Below are positions 9,001-17,405 of a stretch of 24,545 nucleotides of DNA, piece by piece (within the stretch, counting starts at the first letter, position 1; the number at the start of each line of letters is the position of its first letter). A program made the translations under genes and the position numbers. The notes below the pieces were generated by a model. It searched no databases. It saw only the letters and a program-made list of their open reading frames with translations, and was not told the origin of the DNA. The stretch comes from Cymbomonas tetramitiformis (Eukaryota; Chlorophyta; Pyramimonadophyceae; Pyramimonadales; Pyramimonadaceae), in the NCBI GenBank assembly GCA_001247695.2, contig LGRX02030258.1, positions 1 to 24,545 on the forward strand, read 5' to 3'.

Positions 9001-9792
9001 AATGAGACACGCGGGCGCAAATGAGAAAAAAATGAGAAAGCATTAAATTGTCTGCCAAATTGGTTTTTGGGGTTCTGAATGACAAATATGAGGGTTAATT
9101 TGAATAGTCCTTGAAGGAATTTCGAAAAATCTGGTTTTTGACTCTTCAAAGTAGCCACGCGAGTCACGCGTGCGGCAAGAAAACGGGAAAGGTGGAAGTA
9201 TCGTGTTAGGTGTGGAAAGTTATGATTTTGCCTTATGTTTGTGAACGAAATGTTAGATTTTTGCACTATTAGAATATGTAATATTTTGACATTTCCAAAA
9301 ATGCAACTATTTGCTTACATGGGAGAGATCCAGCAGATTTATGGCCCATTTTAGGGTGTTTGGAGGGTCACGTAGTAAAATACTTCTCATCGGGCGAAAG
9401 TGAGCAGCAAAGGAGATATTTTCAAAAGCTATTATGCTGGAAAAGTTGTTCGGGACTGAAAACAACCAGGGGTGATGCTCCCCCAGGCTTCATGTGACCC
9501 AACATGGGCATTCCGCGGGTCAATTTGCCCTGAACAGGCTATTCCAGCACGATTCTCGGCAGCTAAGAATACCGGTTAACTGTATTATTTCGCGGGAAAC
9601 ATTAAAATACGTCAGAGGAAAAATATCCCGTGGCAGGTGTTCCTACAGGTGTGCTGCACATGGATATATCGGGGCGTCCAAGGTTCAGGGTTTTAGGGTA
9701 TATGTTGGAGGAGTCGTAACCGGAGGTCGTTTGCACACACTTGCGTTCGTGACATAGAACCACAACCCGCACCTTAGACTACCTACACCAGT
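9000..9792. other. AT-rich stretch with no supported gene, left part of the accessory block
   Basis: No convincing ORF, repeat or terminal repeat is seen. The edge near 9000 is the likely left border of the 9.0-15.8 kb insertion, but it does not match any sequence near 15.8 kb. The region just before 9793 could be the promoter of the following gene. Confidence 0.4.
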
Positions 9793-10263
9793 ATGGCCAA
9801 TATTGGAATATCGCAGTATTGGATATGGCCTTTCGATACTTTTACGTTTCGCGACTGCCAGTTACAACAAGCCCAATGGGTTCCTGAAGACCCTTTAATT
9901 CTCCGCTTGTGGCTGCAAGCGCGGGAACAAGCAGAAGAAGACTGGGAGGACTTCGGGCAACATGCAGTTAATCTCAGGACCTATCACTGGTGGAGTTTTT
10001 GGCCGATGTACGTCCACGGCCGTAGATCCAGCGAAAGGTTCGGTGTGAGGCATCTCGTGTACTGGTATGAGGGCGGGTGGATCCACCACCGATACTCAGA
10101 TTTGGAGTGGCGGCGGGCCTGGCGAAATAGAAACCGCTACAACGAAACAACGCACGGTGCCCTGACAGAGCTGGAAAGCGATCTGTTGCAGGAAGATGAA
10201 AGGAGATGCGCAGTTTGCGGGCGTATATATGTTAAGAACCTGCACCTTGGCGCGCATATTTGA
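9793..10263 (+). CDS. small tryptophan-rich protein with a C-terminal zinc-finger-like motif
   Basis: The 156-codon ORF starts at ATG 9793 and ends at TGA. It is rich in Trp and Tyr (WIWPF, YHWWSFWPMY, HLVYWYEGGWIHH) and has an acidic helix (AREQAEEDWEDF). Its last 18 residues read C-x2-C-x8-H-x3-H (CAVCGRIYVKNLHLGAHI), close to a C2H2 finger with a short loop. No homologous family is recognised. An AATAAA at about 10330 would suit its 3' end. It converges on the SAP-domain gene on the other strand (10438). It may be a gene of the inserted accessory block. The composition and intact frame favour a real protein. Confidence 0.55.
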   Translation: MANIGISQYWIWPFDTFTFRDCQLQQAQWVPEDPLILRLWLQAREQAEEDWEDFGQHAVNLRTYHWWSFWPMYVHGRRSSERFGVRHLVYWYEGGWIHHRYSDLEWRRAWRNRNRYNETTHGALTELESDLLQEDERRCAVCGRIYVKNLHLGAHI

Positions 10264-10328
10264 TGCTAGCGCGTGCAATGAGGAGACGTATGCTTGGTAG
10301 CTAACACTTATGTCACGTGACTGTACAC

Positions 10329-10334
10329 AAATAA
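10329..10334 (+). promoter_or_regulatory. poly(A) signal candidate AATAAA
   Basis: It lies 66 bp after the stop of the tryptophan-rich ORF and before the convergent gene end at 10438. Confidence 0.4.
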
Positions 10335-10437
10335 ACCGTATATTTACATGTATGAAAAACAATAAGTTTCACGCCGTGTGGCCATTGTAATCTAGTGTGC
10401 GTGCCACGAGGAATGAATGAGGCTGTGTTGCTTACCT

Positions 10438-11684
10438 TCACCTGTCCAACGCCTCGGAGGCCAAGTTTTCCCTGGCCACCTTCAGAAGTTCTGCCTTTTC
10501 AGGTCCTCCTGGAACTCCGCCGACAGCAGGTTTGCCAGGAGGTTCGTCCCAGCAAGTCAGGATCTCACTCGCATCGAAGTCGTACCAACCTGTCACTTTC
10601 GGAGCGGCTCTCCGGAAGGCGTTCTCCGCGAACAAGCTGTTCAAGTCAGAGAAGGTTTTGCTTGTTCTCCTCGTTGTCGGCATAAGCAGAGGCGCACATG
10701 GAAGCCAAAACCCCCACTTCACTCTGTTCGTGTTCAGATCCACCTCCAAGACCTCCACGAAATGCATAGGCATGGACACGGCGTTGTTCCCAGGCATGCG
10801 GATAGTAAAGCTACAGCCGTCGTTGCCCGCGGCCACGGTAACTGCGAAACTTTTGCCCGCACTCTTCGCCAGCATGTCGATGGTATAGTCCGTAGGAAGG
10901 TTACGGTAGGCCAACGGTATGTCGTCGTCCGGGTCGTCCGGGTCGTCCTCGTCGTCCTCGTCGTCCTCGTCCATCGAGACGCCTGCAAACTGTCCAGTCG
11001 CCGCCTCCGGGGGATGCGCGTTCTCCACCTGCTCCGCAATCTGGTTTGCATCCTCGAAAAGGCAATCGTCGTCAGGAGCGAAGCTGTCCGTTATAAGGGC
11101 GCCTATCGGACCGATCACAGAGGCCGCTCGGAATAGCACTCGTCCCTTGTCACGACCCCGCGCTTGTCGAGACTTCCCGGGTGGAGACTTGCTCCCTGGG
11201 GACGCCTTTGCCAATGGCGAACTGCGTGCACGCTTGTCACTTGGATCTCGTGCTTGATATCCCTGTGGCGCTGCAGGAGCAGGGCATCCTCGGCCACCTG
11301 CGCGTGGCCCTCGTGCTGCCGGTGCCTGTGCTCGAGTAGGCATAGCTTCGTTGGTTTGCGGGCCTCGCGCTGCAGCTCCTTCTCGTATTGCCTGTGTAGT
11401 GGCTGTTACAGCCCCGAGTGTTGGCGCCGCCCGCGCAGCTCCGCCGGCTTCGGAAGTTCTTGCAGGATGCGCCTGCTCCGTACCCGGCGATGCTTCCTCC
11501 CCGGTTTCCTCACCTGTCGTCGCTGGCGTTTTTTTTTCGAAGGACTCTGAGATGTTCGTGGTGGGCCTTTCGGGCGGCATCCGTCGCTTTAAATAAGGCC
11601 TTCGCCAACGGCTTCTTGAGTGGGCGTTCAGGAAGTTCAACTCCCAGGTGGTGCAACGCTGCTTTACACTCGACCACCGTGTAC
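10438..11684 (-). pseudogene. SAP-domain protein with acidic, disordered middle; frameshift in an A9 run
   Basis: The exon appears to start after a splice acceptor (TTGCAG ending at 11685 on the minus strand). It encodes a SAP-like motif, YTVVECKAALHHLGV followed by KKPLAKALFKA, which in other proteins binds AT-rich DNA. This frame runs into a TGA soon after an A9 run (T9 on the plus strand, 11529-11537). The next frame is open from the run to TAG at 10438. Its middle is Ala/Pro/Arg-rich, followed by an acidic Asp/Glu stretch (10920-10975) and a folded C-terminal region (PTDYTIDMLAKSAGKSF, VEVLEVDLNTNRVKWGFWLP). One A less in the run would join both parts. This may be a mutation, a sequencing error or transcriptional slippage. 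The C-terminal domain is not recognised. The gene is on the same strand as the DUF7869-like gene upstream. Confidence 0.6.
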
Positions 11685-11753
11685 CTGCAATGGTAGCCGA
11701 CGCGTAAGACACACAGGTAAGACTCAGGTAGGCATAATACTTGCAAGATCTAA

Positions 11754-13912
11754 TGGCTACTGCCCCGCGCTCCAGTACTGTCACAAGTACTTTAGTAAAA
11801 CCATTATAGGGCCTTTTCAACAGGTTCCACGGGTAAAGTTACAGCTCAGAAAATTCATTTGGGACCCTTTTGAATTATTTTGAATGAGAGTGCAGGTTAC
11901 AAGCAACTGTAGGTTCGAGTAAATCGTGTGTGCTTTCATGCTATAAAACACCTGAAAATTAATTAATTTCGAAAGTACTATGACAAGTACTTTGACTACG
12001 AAGGTGTTTTCGCTCGGTAGATGGCCATATATATTCGTATAGGGTGATAGGGCTCTTCATTGGGATGTATTCGAAGTGTGCAACATGCATTACCCCATGA
12101 GAATGCCGATATCCTGCCATAACCATGGCAACTATCGCCGCATGTGAAGAAAAATAATTTTTTGGATGTTTTTCACTTATAAATTTTCGAGTTCCATCGT
12201 ACCCCATCCCTGATTGTGATCCCATGGAGCGAAGGTCCGAGCACATTAAGGTCTCAAAAAATCAATATTGATATCTACTTTGATGTTTTGCACACCCTAG
12301 TGCTACTTCCATCACACATCGAGCTCGCCGTGCCGTTTTCTTCTCGTGGGTATGCGCAGGCTGGAGCAAAGAAATGCCCCCCAAAATCAGGGTCTCCTTG
12401 TTGAAACCCAAAACGTCATAAACATCTTCGTTACTTAGAGTTGTGTGAGTTATGATATGATATTTCATGCACATTCACTCCACTTGGCTAGGAAACCTTC
12501 ACACATATGGATATATAATGCATCCACGACTCAAAATTGATGACTTTGATCATTACCCACTACTTTTGCAGGGTCACCATACTAGAAAAATCCCCAAAAA
12601 ATCATTTATCATCAAAAGTCGTGAATGATGGGAAATTTTCATCCTTAAGACCCTATAAGTGCACGAAAATCATTATAAGTTCATGAAATATATCAGATAC
12701 TCGACTAATTGCGGCGCAACGTAGGGTTGCCCTCTGCTGCATAAACGTATATAATCATATATATTGCACATCTTGCTATGATGCTTCGATTAAGGTCCAA
12801 AAAGGGCCTCGTAGTCCACAACATCGTTACAAATCATCTCCGAGCGATACTCGGTACAAGGGTGCCCATCGGGAGAATCCATGGCATGCTACTTGTGTAT
12901 GCGTACTAGTACACTGTCTGCTAGGCCCTGGCATCTCTTCATAACTCGAATATGCACCTTAGACATCGACCGGGGTCCCAAAAATGGGTCTCGTAGTCCA
13001 CAACATCGTTGTACATCATCACCGAGCGATACTCGGTACAAGGGTGCCCGTTGGGAGAATCCATGGTATGCTACTTGTGTATGCGTACTAGTACGCTGTG
13101 TGCTAGGCCCTGGCATCTCTTCAAAGCTCCAATATGCACCTTAGACATCGACCGGAGTCCCCCAAAATGGGTCTCGTAGTCCACAACATCGTTGTACATC
13201 ATCTCCGAGCGATACTCGATACAAGGGTGACCATTGGGAGAATCCATGGTATGCTACTTGTGCATGCGTACTAGTACGCTGTCTGCTAGGCAATGGCATC
13301 TCTTCATAACTCGAATATGCACCTTAGACATCGACCGGGGTCCCCAAAAATGGGTCTCGTAGTCCACATCATCGTTGTACATCATCACCGAGCGATACTC
13401 GGTACAAGGGTGCCCGTTGGGAGAATCCATGGCATGCTACTTGTGTACCCCAACCTACCATGCGATTGATTTGTGTAAACACACTTGTAGGGCTGGGTTT
13501 AACCCGCAACTTATTACCACAAATGGCATCACGCCAACAGGCTCACACCCACAAACATCATTGGCCAACATACACCCCTTGGATATGTGTGGTCGCCTGG
13601 GCAATCTCGCGCCAAGAGCTACTAAAAAACAATTCTTAAAGATGGCCAACTGTTTGAACACCGAGTGCGGAAACCGCAATGTAACAAAAAATGCTACCCC
13701 CTCGGCAATATGCATCCAATGGGAAGGCGAAAAGTGGTTTAGAGGCCAATGGCACATAAGACAGTCATGTTTGGGTCACAAAGTCAACATAATATGAAGG
13801 GCAGCATGACCGTAGCCTTAAAAGACACCGAAAAAAATTATGGCGTGAAAGTACTTGTCATAGTACTTTCCAGCTCGAAAGTACTATGACAAGTACTGTG
13901 GGGCAGTAGCCA
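11754..13912. mobile_element. 2159-bp non-autonomous DNA transposon with 4-bp TSD CTAA
   Basis: The left end TGGCTACTGCCCC (11754) is matched by the inverted right end (to 13912), and both are followed inward by AGTACT-rich segments. CTAA flanks both sides (11750-11753, 13913-13916). Subterminal copies of AAGTACTATGACAAGTACTTT-like palindromes lie at about 11976 and at 13847-13896. No transposase gene is seen; the ORF at 13375-13797 overlaps the satellite and is probably chance. Inside are AT-rich DNA and a 183-bp tandem repeat. A 4-bp TSD occurs in superfamilies such as Sola and Chapaev, but these ends do not allow an assignment. Confidence 0.75.
12785..13447. repeat. 183-bp satellite, about 3.6 copies
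   Basis: The word CTCGTAGTCCAC recurs at 12808, 12990, 13173 and 13356 (spacings 182, 183, 183). Each unit also has GAGCGATACTCG, GAATCCATGG and GCGTACTAGTACGC-like words. The last copy stops at about 13447. The array lies wholly within the CTAA-flanked element. Confidence 0.92.
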
Positions 13913-13916
13913 CTAA

Positions 13917-14076
13917 CAATGAAACCGAGAAGCTCGCAACAGACCAACGGGACGAACCAGAAATCGACGGACTCGACGTCCCTCGCTTTCTCCACGCACT
14001 TGCGCACGATCTCTTGTGGAGGTTTCCGCGGAAGGTCCTTGCTTAACACGCTGCGACCGTCGGATACAGTAAGAGT
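13917..14076 (-). CDS. exon fragment upstream of the SAP gene
   Basis: The minus strand is open in two frames between the inverted-repeat block (14077) and the candidate donor (13925). The more protein-like one reads LSKDLPRKPPQEIV, KARDVESVDFWFVPLVCCELLG. It may be the C-terminal part of the DUF7869-like gene or the first coding exon of the SAP gene. No family is recognised. Confidence 0.35.
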
Positions 14077-14535
14077 CAACCAATAAGAAAACAGAGATTT
14101 CGGGGTCAGCCCCCTCCCCCCCAGCTTCGGTACCTAAGAGAGCCGACGAAATAAGAGAAAACCGCTTATTTTGCCAGCTAGCTTTTCTCATTCTTAAGAG
14201 TGAAAAATCAGTTTTCTCGTATTGGATTCGCAGCACATCCTCACTTCGAAAAAACCGCCCACTACCGTGATGGACGACGCGACACGTTCACAATTGCGGT
14301 AAGTTATTAGTGATGTTAGGGAAGGTCTACTCGCACAAGATGACTTTTCTAACATCAAAGCCGTACTTATTTTGCTATATTTTAAGAAAATGTCCTGGGG
14401 TCTAGCCAGCCTCCATATTTCTTATTTTTGCCAATCTCTTAACTTTTAAAACCAGCCAGCTTTTCTCCTAAACTTGTGACCCCCCCCCAAAAAAAAGCTG
14501 GCTGGTTTCTTAACGTAGCTTTCTCTTATTGGTTG
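14077..14535. repeat. inverted-repeat block with MITE-like ends, no clear TSD
   Basis: CAACCAATAAGA at 14077 is repeated inverted at 14535 (CTTATTGGTTG). A third, diverged inverted copy is near 14205-14227. Inside, AAACCAGCCAGCTTTT (14448-14464) pairs with its complement at 14493-14508, giving a strong hairpin. CCAGCTAGCTTTTCTC at about 14174 resembles one arm. I find no matching target duplication at the outer ends. It could be an old MITE or two nested ones. It separates the DUF7869-like gene tail from the fragment at 13917-14076. Confidence 0.5.
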
Positions 14536-15810
14536 CCCGACCTCTTACATGTCGCTTCGAACTGTTCGGGCATCGTCCGTTCTGGCACCTCCTCCTGCAC
14601 TGGCTTCTTGTGCCAGGCGTTCTCGTAAAGCTCCTTCAAATCCAGAGGAGCCTGTGGGGTCGGCGTCGGTCCAGCCCAGGCATCGTAGCCCTCGGCGGTC
14701 TTGGGCAAGGGAAACTAAGTACGCCAGCAACGTGTCCAGCGTGTCACTTGGAATACGGTAGTCGATGTAGTCGCACAAGCAACTGAAAGCAGTGCGAGTT
14801 TCCCTCTCTTCCTTCGGGTCTAGCGGCTTCACCTCTTCTAACGTGGGGCTGCTGTCGAAAGCTGGGTAACTTTTCATGACCTCGATGCCCTTACGGAGAT
14901 CCTCATCCACTCCGGCAGGCATGTGGTTTGCGTATTGTTCTCCAAACTTGTACTTCAGGCGTGTAACACCATCCGCGTCCTTCTCGAAGTGCATCAGGTG
15001 TGTACGCCTTACTTTCCCAGAATAGCCTTCAAACTTTGGGTTTATGTGCGGCTCCAGCCAAGCCTTGAAGTCCAACTGTTGGCCTTGTACGTCCGTGATT
15101 TTGGTGAACTTCTTCACCGGCCAGCTTCGTAACCAGCCAATCCACGATTCCAGGGTCAACAGCCACACTCCAGATTTGCGCGCGTCTTTCCCAAATATGA
15201 ACATCTTGATGAGTCCAAACCAACCGTCGCAGTCGTTATGGGTGTGCGCGACCATCAGACGGTGGAAGACAATCACGGTGTAAATATTGTAGTGCACCAA
15301 CACCGCACAAAACGCGAACGCGTTCTTGTTCCAATTTTCTGAGCCACCATCCAGCTGCAAATGAAGCTCCTTCCGGAAGTAGCGCTTGCCTGCGCGACCT
15401 TGTGCGGTGTAGTGCAACAAGTTCCACAGTGTCGTGAGCAGCATGTTTGCACCCTTAGCCCCGCTCCAAGGGAGCCCAACGGAAAATAGAAGCAACGAGC
15501 CTTGAAGTATCGTGAGCTGCAGGTGTAGGTTAAAGAAATGCTGTTTCTTCTCGCTGATGCCCTTAAGTTGATGCGGGGCATGCGGAACAACCGTGTTCTG
15601 ATTTGCCGCGCCGTCCGCCGCTATGGAGTCGATCCGACCGTCAGGGTCAGAACCCTCCTTCCGCCTGAGGTCATAACACGTGCGTTGCATCCTGTGAATG
15701 TAGTCGTGTTGCTCGAAACGCGCAGAATAGGCTTTCCAGCGTACAGGATCGCGACCCTGTTGTCCAAGAAGCTGAGCCTTCTCTGCTCCCAGATCGTCAC
15801 ATGTCGTAGG
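14526..15810 (-). pseudogene. DUF7869-like (transposase-related) protein, fused in frame to the gypsy RNase H end
   Basis: The region has DSIAADGAANQN (about 15600-15640), LHLQLDGGSENWNKNAF (about 15320-15365) and VAHTHNDCDGWFGLIKMF (about 15195-15250). These match the D-G-x-x-x-N and GHTHxDxDxxF motifs of a family I know as DUF7869, common in TE-rich eukaryotes and resembling a nuclease or integrase fold. The reading frame is continuous with the gypsy RNase H upstream (to 16908) and ends at 14545. Near 14705 the protein-like reading moves to another frame (GYDAWAGPTPTPQAPLDLKE) that runs to 14526, so the tail is frameshifted. The upstream border of this gene is not clear; it lies after the gypsy linker, at about 15.75-15.81 kb. 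With the SAP and Trp-rich proteins it may form one mobile unit. Confidence 0.6.
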
Positions 15811-16956
15811 TCCATCTGTGGCGCGATCCACTATCCCGAGGACAGAGGTAGGATCCTCGTCCTCTTCGGACCCCTTGCCTTTCGGCTCAGAGTCTCTGGG
15901 TCCATCCGTGGCGCGATCCACTATCCCCTTTTCCTTCAAGCCTTCCCTGGCTGACATTTCCTGATAGTCTGGTCGCCGGGACTGCGCATCCGGTACTACC
16001 AAGCAGCGTCCTGGCACGTGCTCCATCTGATGGACTCCTACCTCTACCAAGTCCTCGTACCAGCGAGCTTGACGTCGGCTGAGCTCCCTAGCTGGGGCGA
16101 AGAGCCACTGGAGGGATTTATGGTCCCCCATGAGCTTAAATGATGTAAAAATAAGATAATGTCTCCGGGTGACTGTGGTACAGTGATGGATGGCACAAAG
16201 CTCTCGTTCCCCAGCGTGATAGTTCTGCTCTGCGCTGGAGAACTGCCGGCTTTCAAAGGCCAAGGGCTGCAAGCCTCGTCCCTGATCCTGCATGAGTACA
16301 CCCCCTAGTGCTACTCCACTGGCATCTGTCTGCACGAAGAAGGGTCTGGAACCGTCTGCGGCGCCCTTTTGATCGGGTAGGGCCAAGGCTGGGGACGAAA
16401 TCAAAGCAGTTTTCAGCTGTTTAAATGCTGCTTTTTCATTCTCGCCCCAGGTCCATTCCACGCCGGGTTTGGTGAGGCGGGTCAGCGGGTACGCGGGGTC
16501 TGCGAAGTTCTGGATGTACCTTCGGTAGAAGCCACACATGCCCAGGAACTGTCGCACGTGTGTGACAGTCTCTAGGTCTGGCCAGTCGCGCACCGACGCG
16601 ACCTTATCCTGCTGTGGGCGACATCCATCCCGATCCGCCACGTGCCCTAGGAACCGGACTGCTCGTTTGCACAGTTTGACTTTTGACTTCTTAAGATAGA
16701 CGGAATTCTTTCGACACGCCTCTAAGACCTGGCGGAGGTGGTCGAGATGTACCTCATGGGCGCTCTTACCCGGAACCTCAGCTGAGAAAATCATGATGTC
16801 ATCTACAAACACCCTGCAAAAGGGTAGGTGCCCGAGATACTGGGTCATCATACTTTGCCAGGTGCTTGGGGAGTTCGACAATCCCATAGGCATTGCATGA
16901 CCAACCACTCGTACACTTCAAAGTGCGTAGTCATTGCAGTCTTCTCCACGTCATCC
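15811..16956 (-). pseudogene. gypsy RT palm/thumb and RNase H
   Basis: Downstream of the 4.36-kb transposon the minus strand resumes with DVEKTAMTTHFEVYEWLVM, then a 5-bp insertion (within 16890-16899) shifts the frame, and PMGLSNSPSTWQSMM follows. The RT active site FVDDI is intact (about 16797-16812), followed by KSKVKLCKRAVRFLGH and GFYRRYIQNFADPAYPL. RNase H has TDASGVALGG, GERELCAIH, GDHKSLQW and PDAQSRRP, with all four acidic residues. The linker after it carries a 30-codon repeat, GIVDRATDGP twice (DNA copies at 15811 and 15901). RT copies RNA into DNA and RNase H removes the RNA. Confidence 0.9.
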
Positions 16957-17405
16957 GCTCACATGGCACCCAGGGGGGGGTCAAAATGACCATCTAGGGT
17001 ATTTGGGTATTGCACGGGGAGTTTACCAATGTATGCTACCGATGTTAATAGCAATATTACCTATTTCGATGTTGCTGAAAACGATGATGAAGTCCGTTTT
17101 GGCCGGTTCGATTCGGTTTGGGATGTAAATTGGTGTTAAAGTCAGGGGGTGTAGGTAAAATAGTTAGGGTTTTATCATATAAATGCCCTTTAGGGTGAAA
17201 TGTGACATCCCATGACATGTCATATCGATGCCAAATCGATATCGAGTCGATACCCAACTGTTTTACGTCTGTGATGACCACATAAAAGGCGAGACACTCA
17301 GTATGTGAGCTCATTTTTCACAATTCACTTAGAGCACGCAGCAGTGAACCCTAACAACAAAATTATCATAAAGTTACATTATTTGACCCAATATTACATT
17401 TTAGA

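Larger units (their letters stand above)
11685..13925 (-). other. candidate intron of the SAP gene, enlarged by a transposon
   Basis: A donor (GTTTCA, minus strand from 13925) and an acceptor (TTGCAG to 11685) enclose the CTAA-flanked element. Without the element and one TSD the intron is 78 nt, like the 77- and 88-nt introns of the gene at 22-23 kb. Which upstream frame joins the SAP frame is not settled: the frame that fits the phase (ending LLRASR) looks less protein-like than its neighbour (ending CCELLG). Confidence 0.4.

Noticed and set aside
10417..11257. Plus-strand ORFs opposite the SAP gene
   Set aside because: They are shadows; serine-rich stretches come from the complement of the Asp/Glu codons.
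12781..13447. CRISPR-like array
   Set aside because: The units are 183 bp with no short repeat and unique spacer structure; it is satellite DNA in a eukaryotic transposon.
13375..13797. 140-codon plus-strand ORF in the CTAA-flanked element
   Set aside because: Its start lies in the 183-bp satellite and its composition is not protein-like; no motif is seen.
14272..14310. Plus-strand ATGGACGACGCG followed by GTAAGT, resembling a first exon and donor
   Set aside because: I find no plausible second exon on the plus strand; the following sequence is inverted repeats and antisense to the DUF7869-like gene.
9000..15830. Terminal inverted repeats or TSD for the accessory block
   Set aside because: I compared the sequence around 8980-9060 with 15640-15840 by eye and found no convincing match.
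16890..16899. 5-bp insertion in RT (GCATTGCAT) as a fourth hAT footprint
   Set aside because: The duplication is too short and the junction bases do not show the complement pattern; simple slippage explains it.
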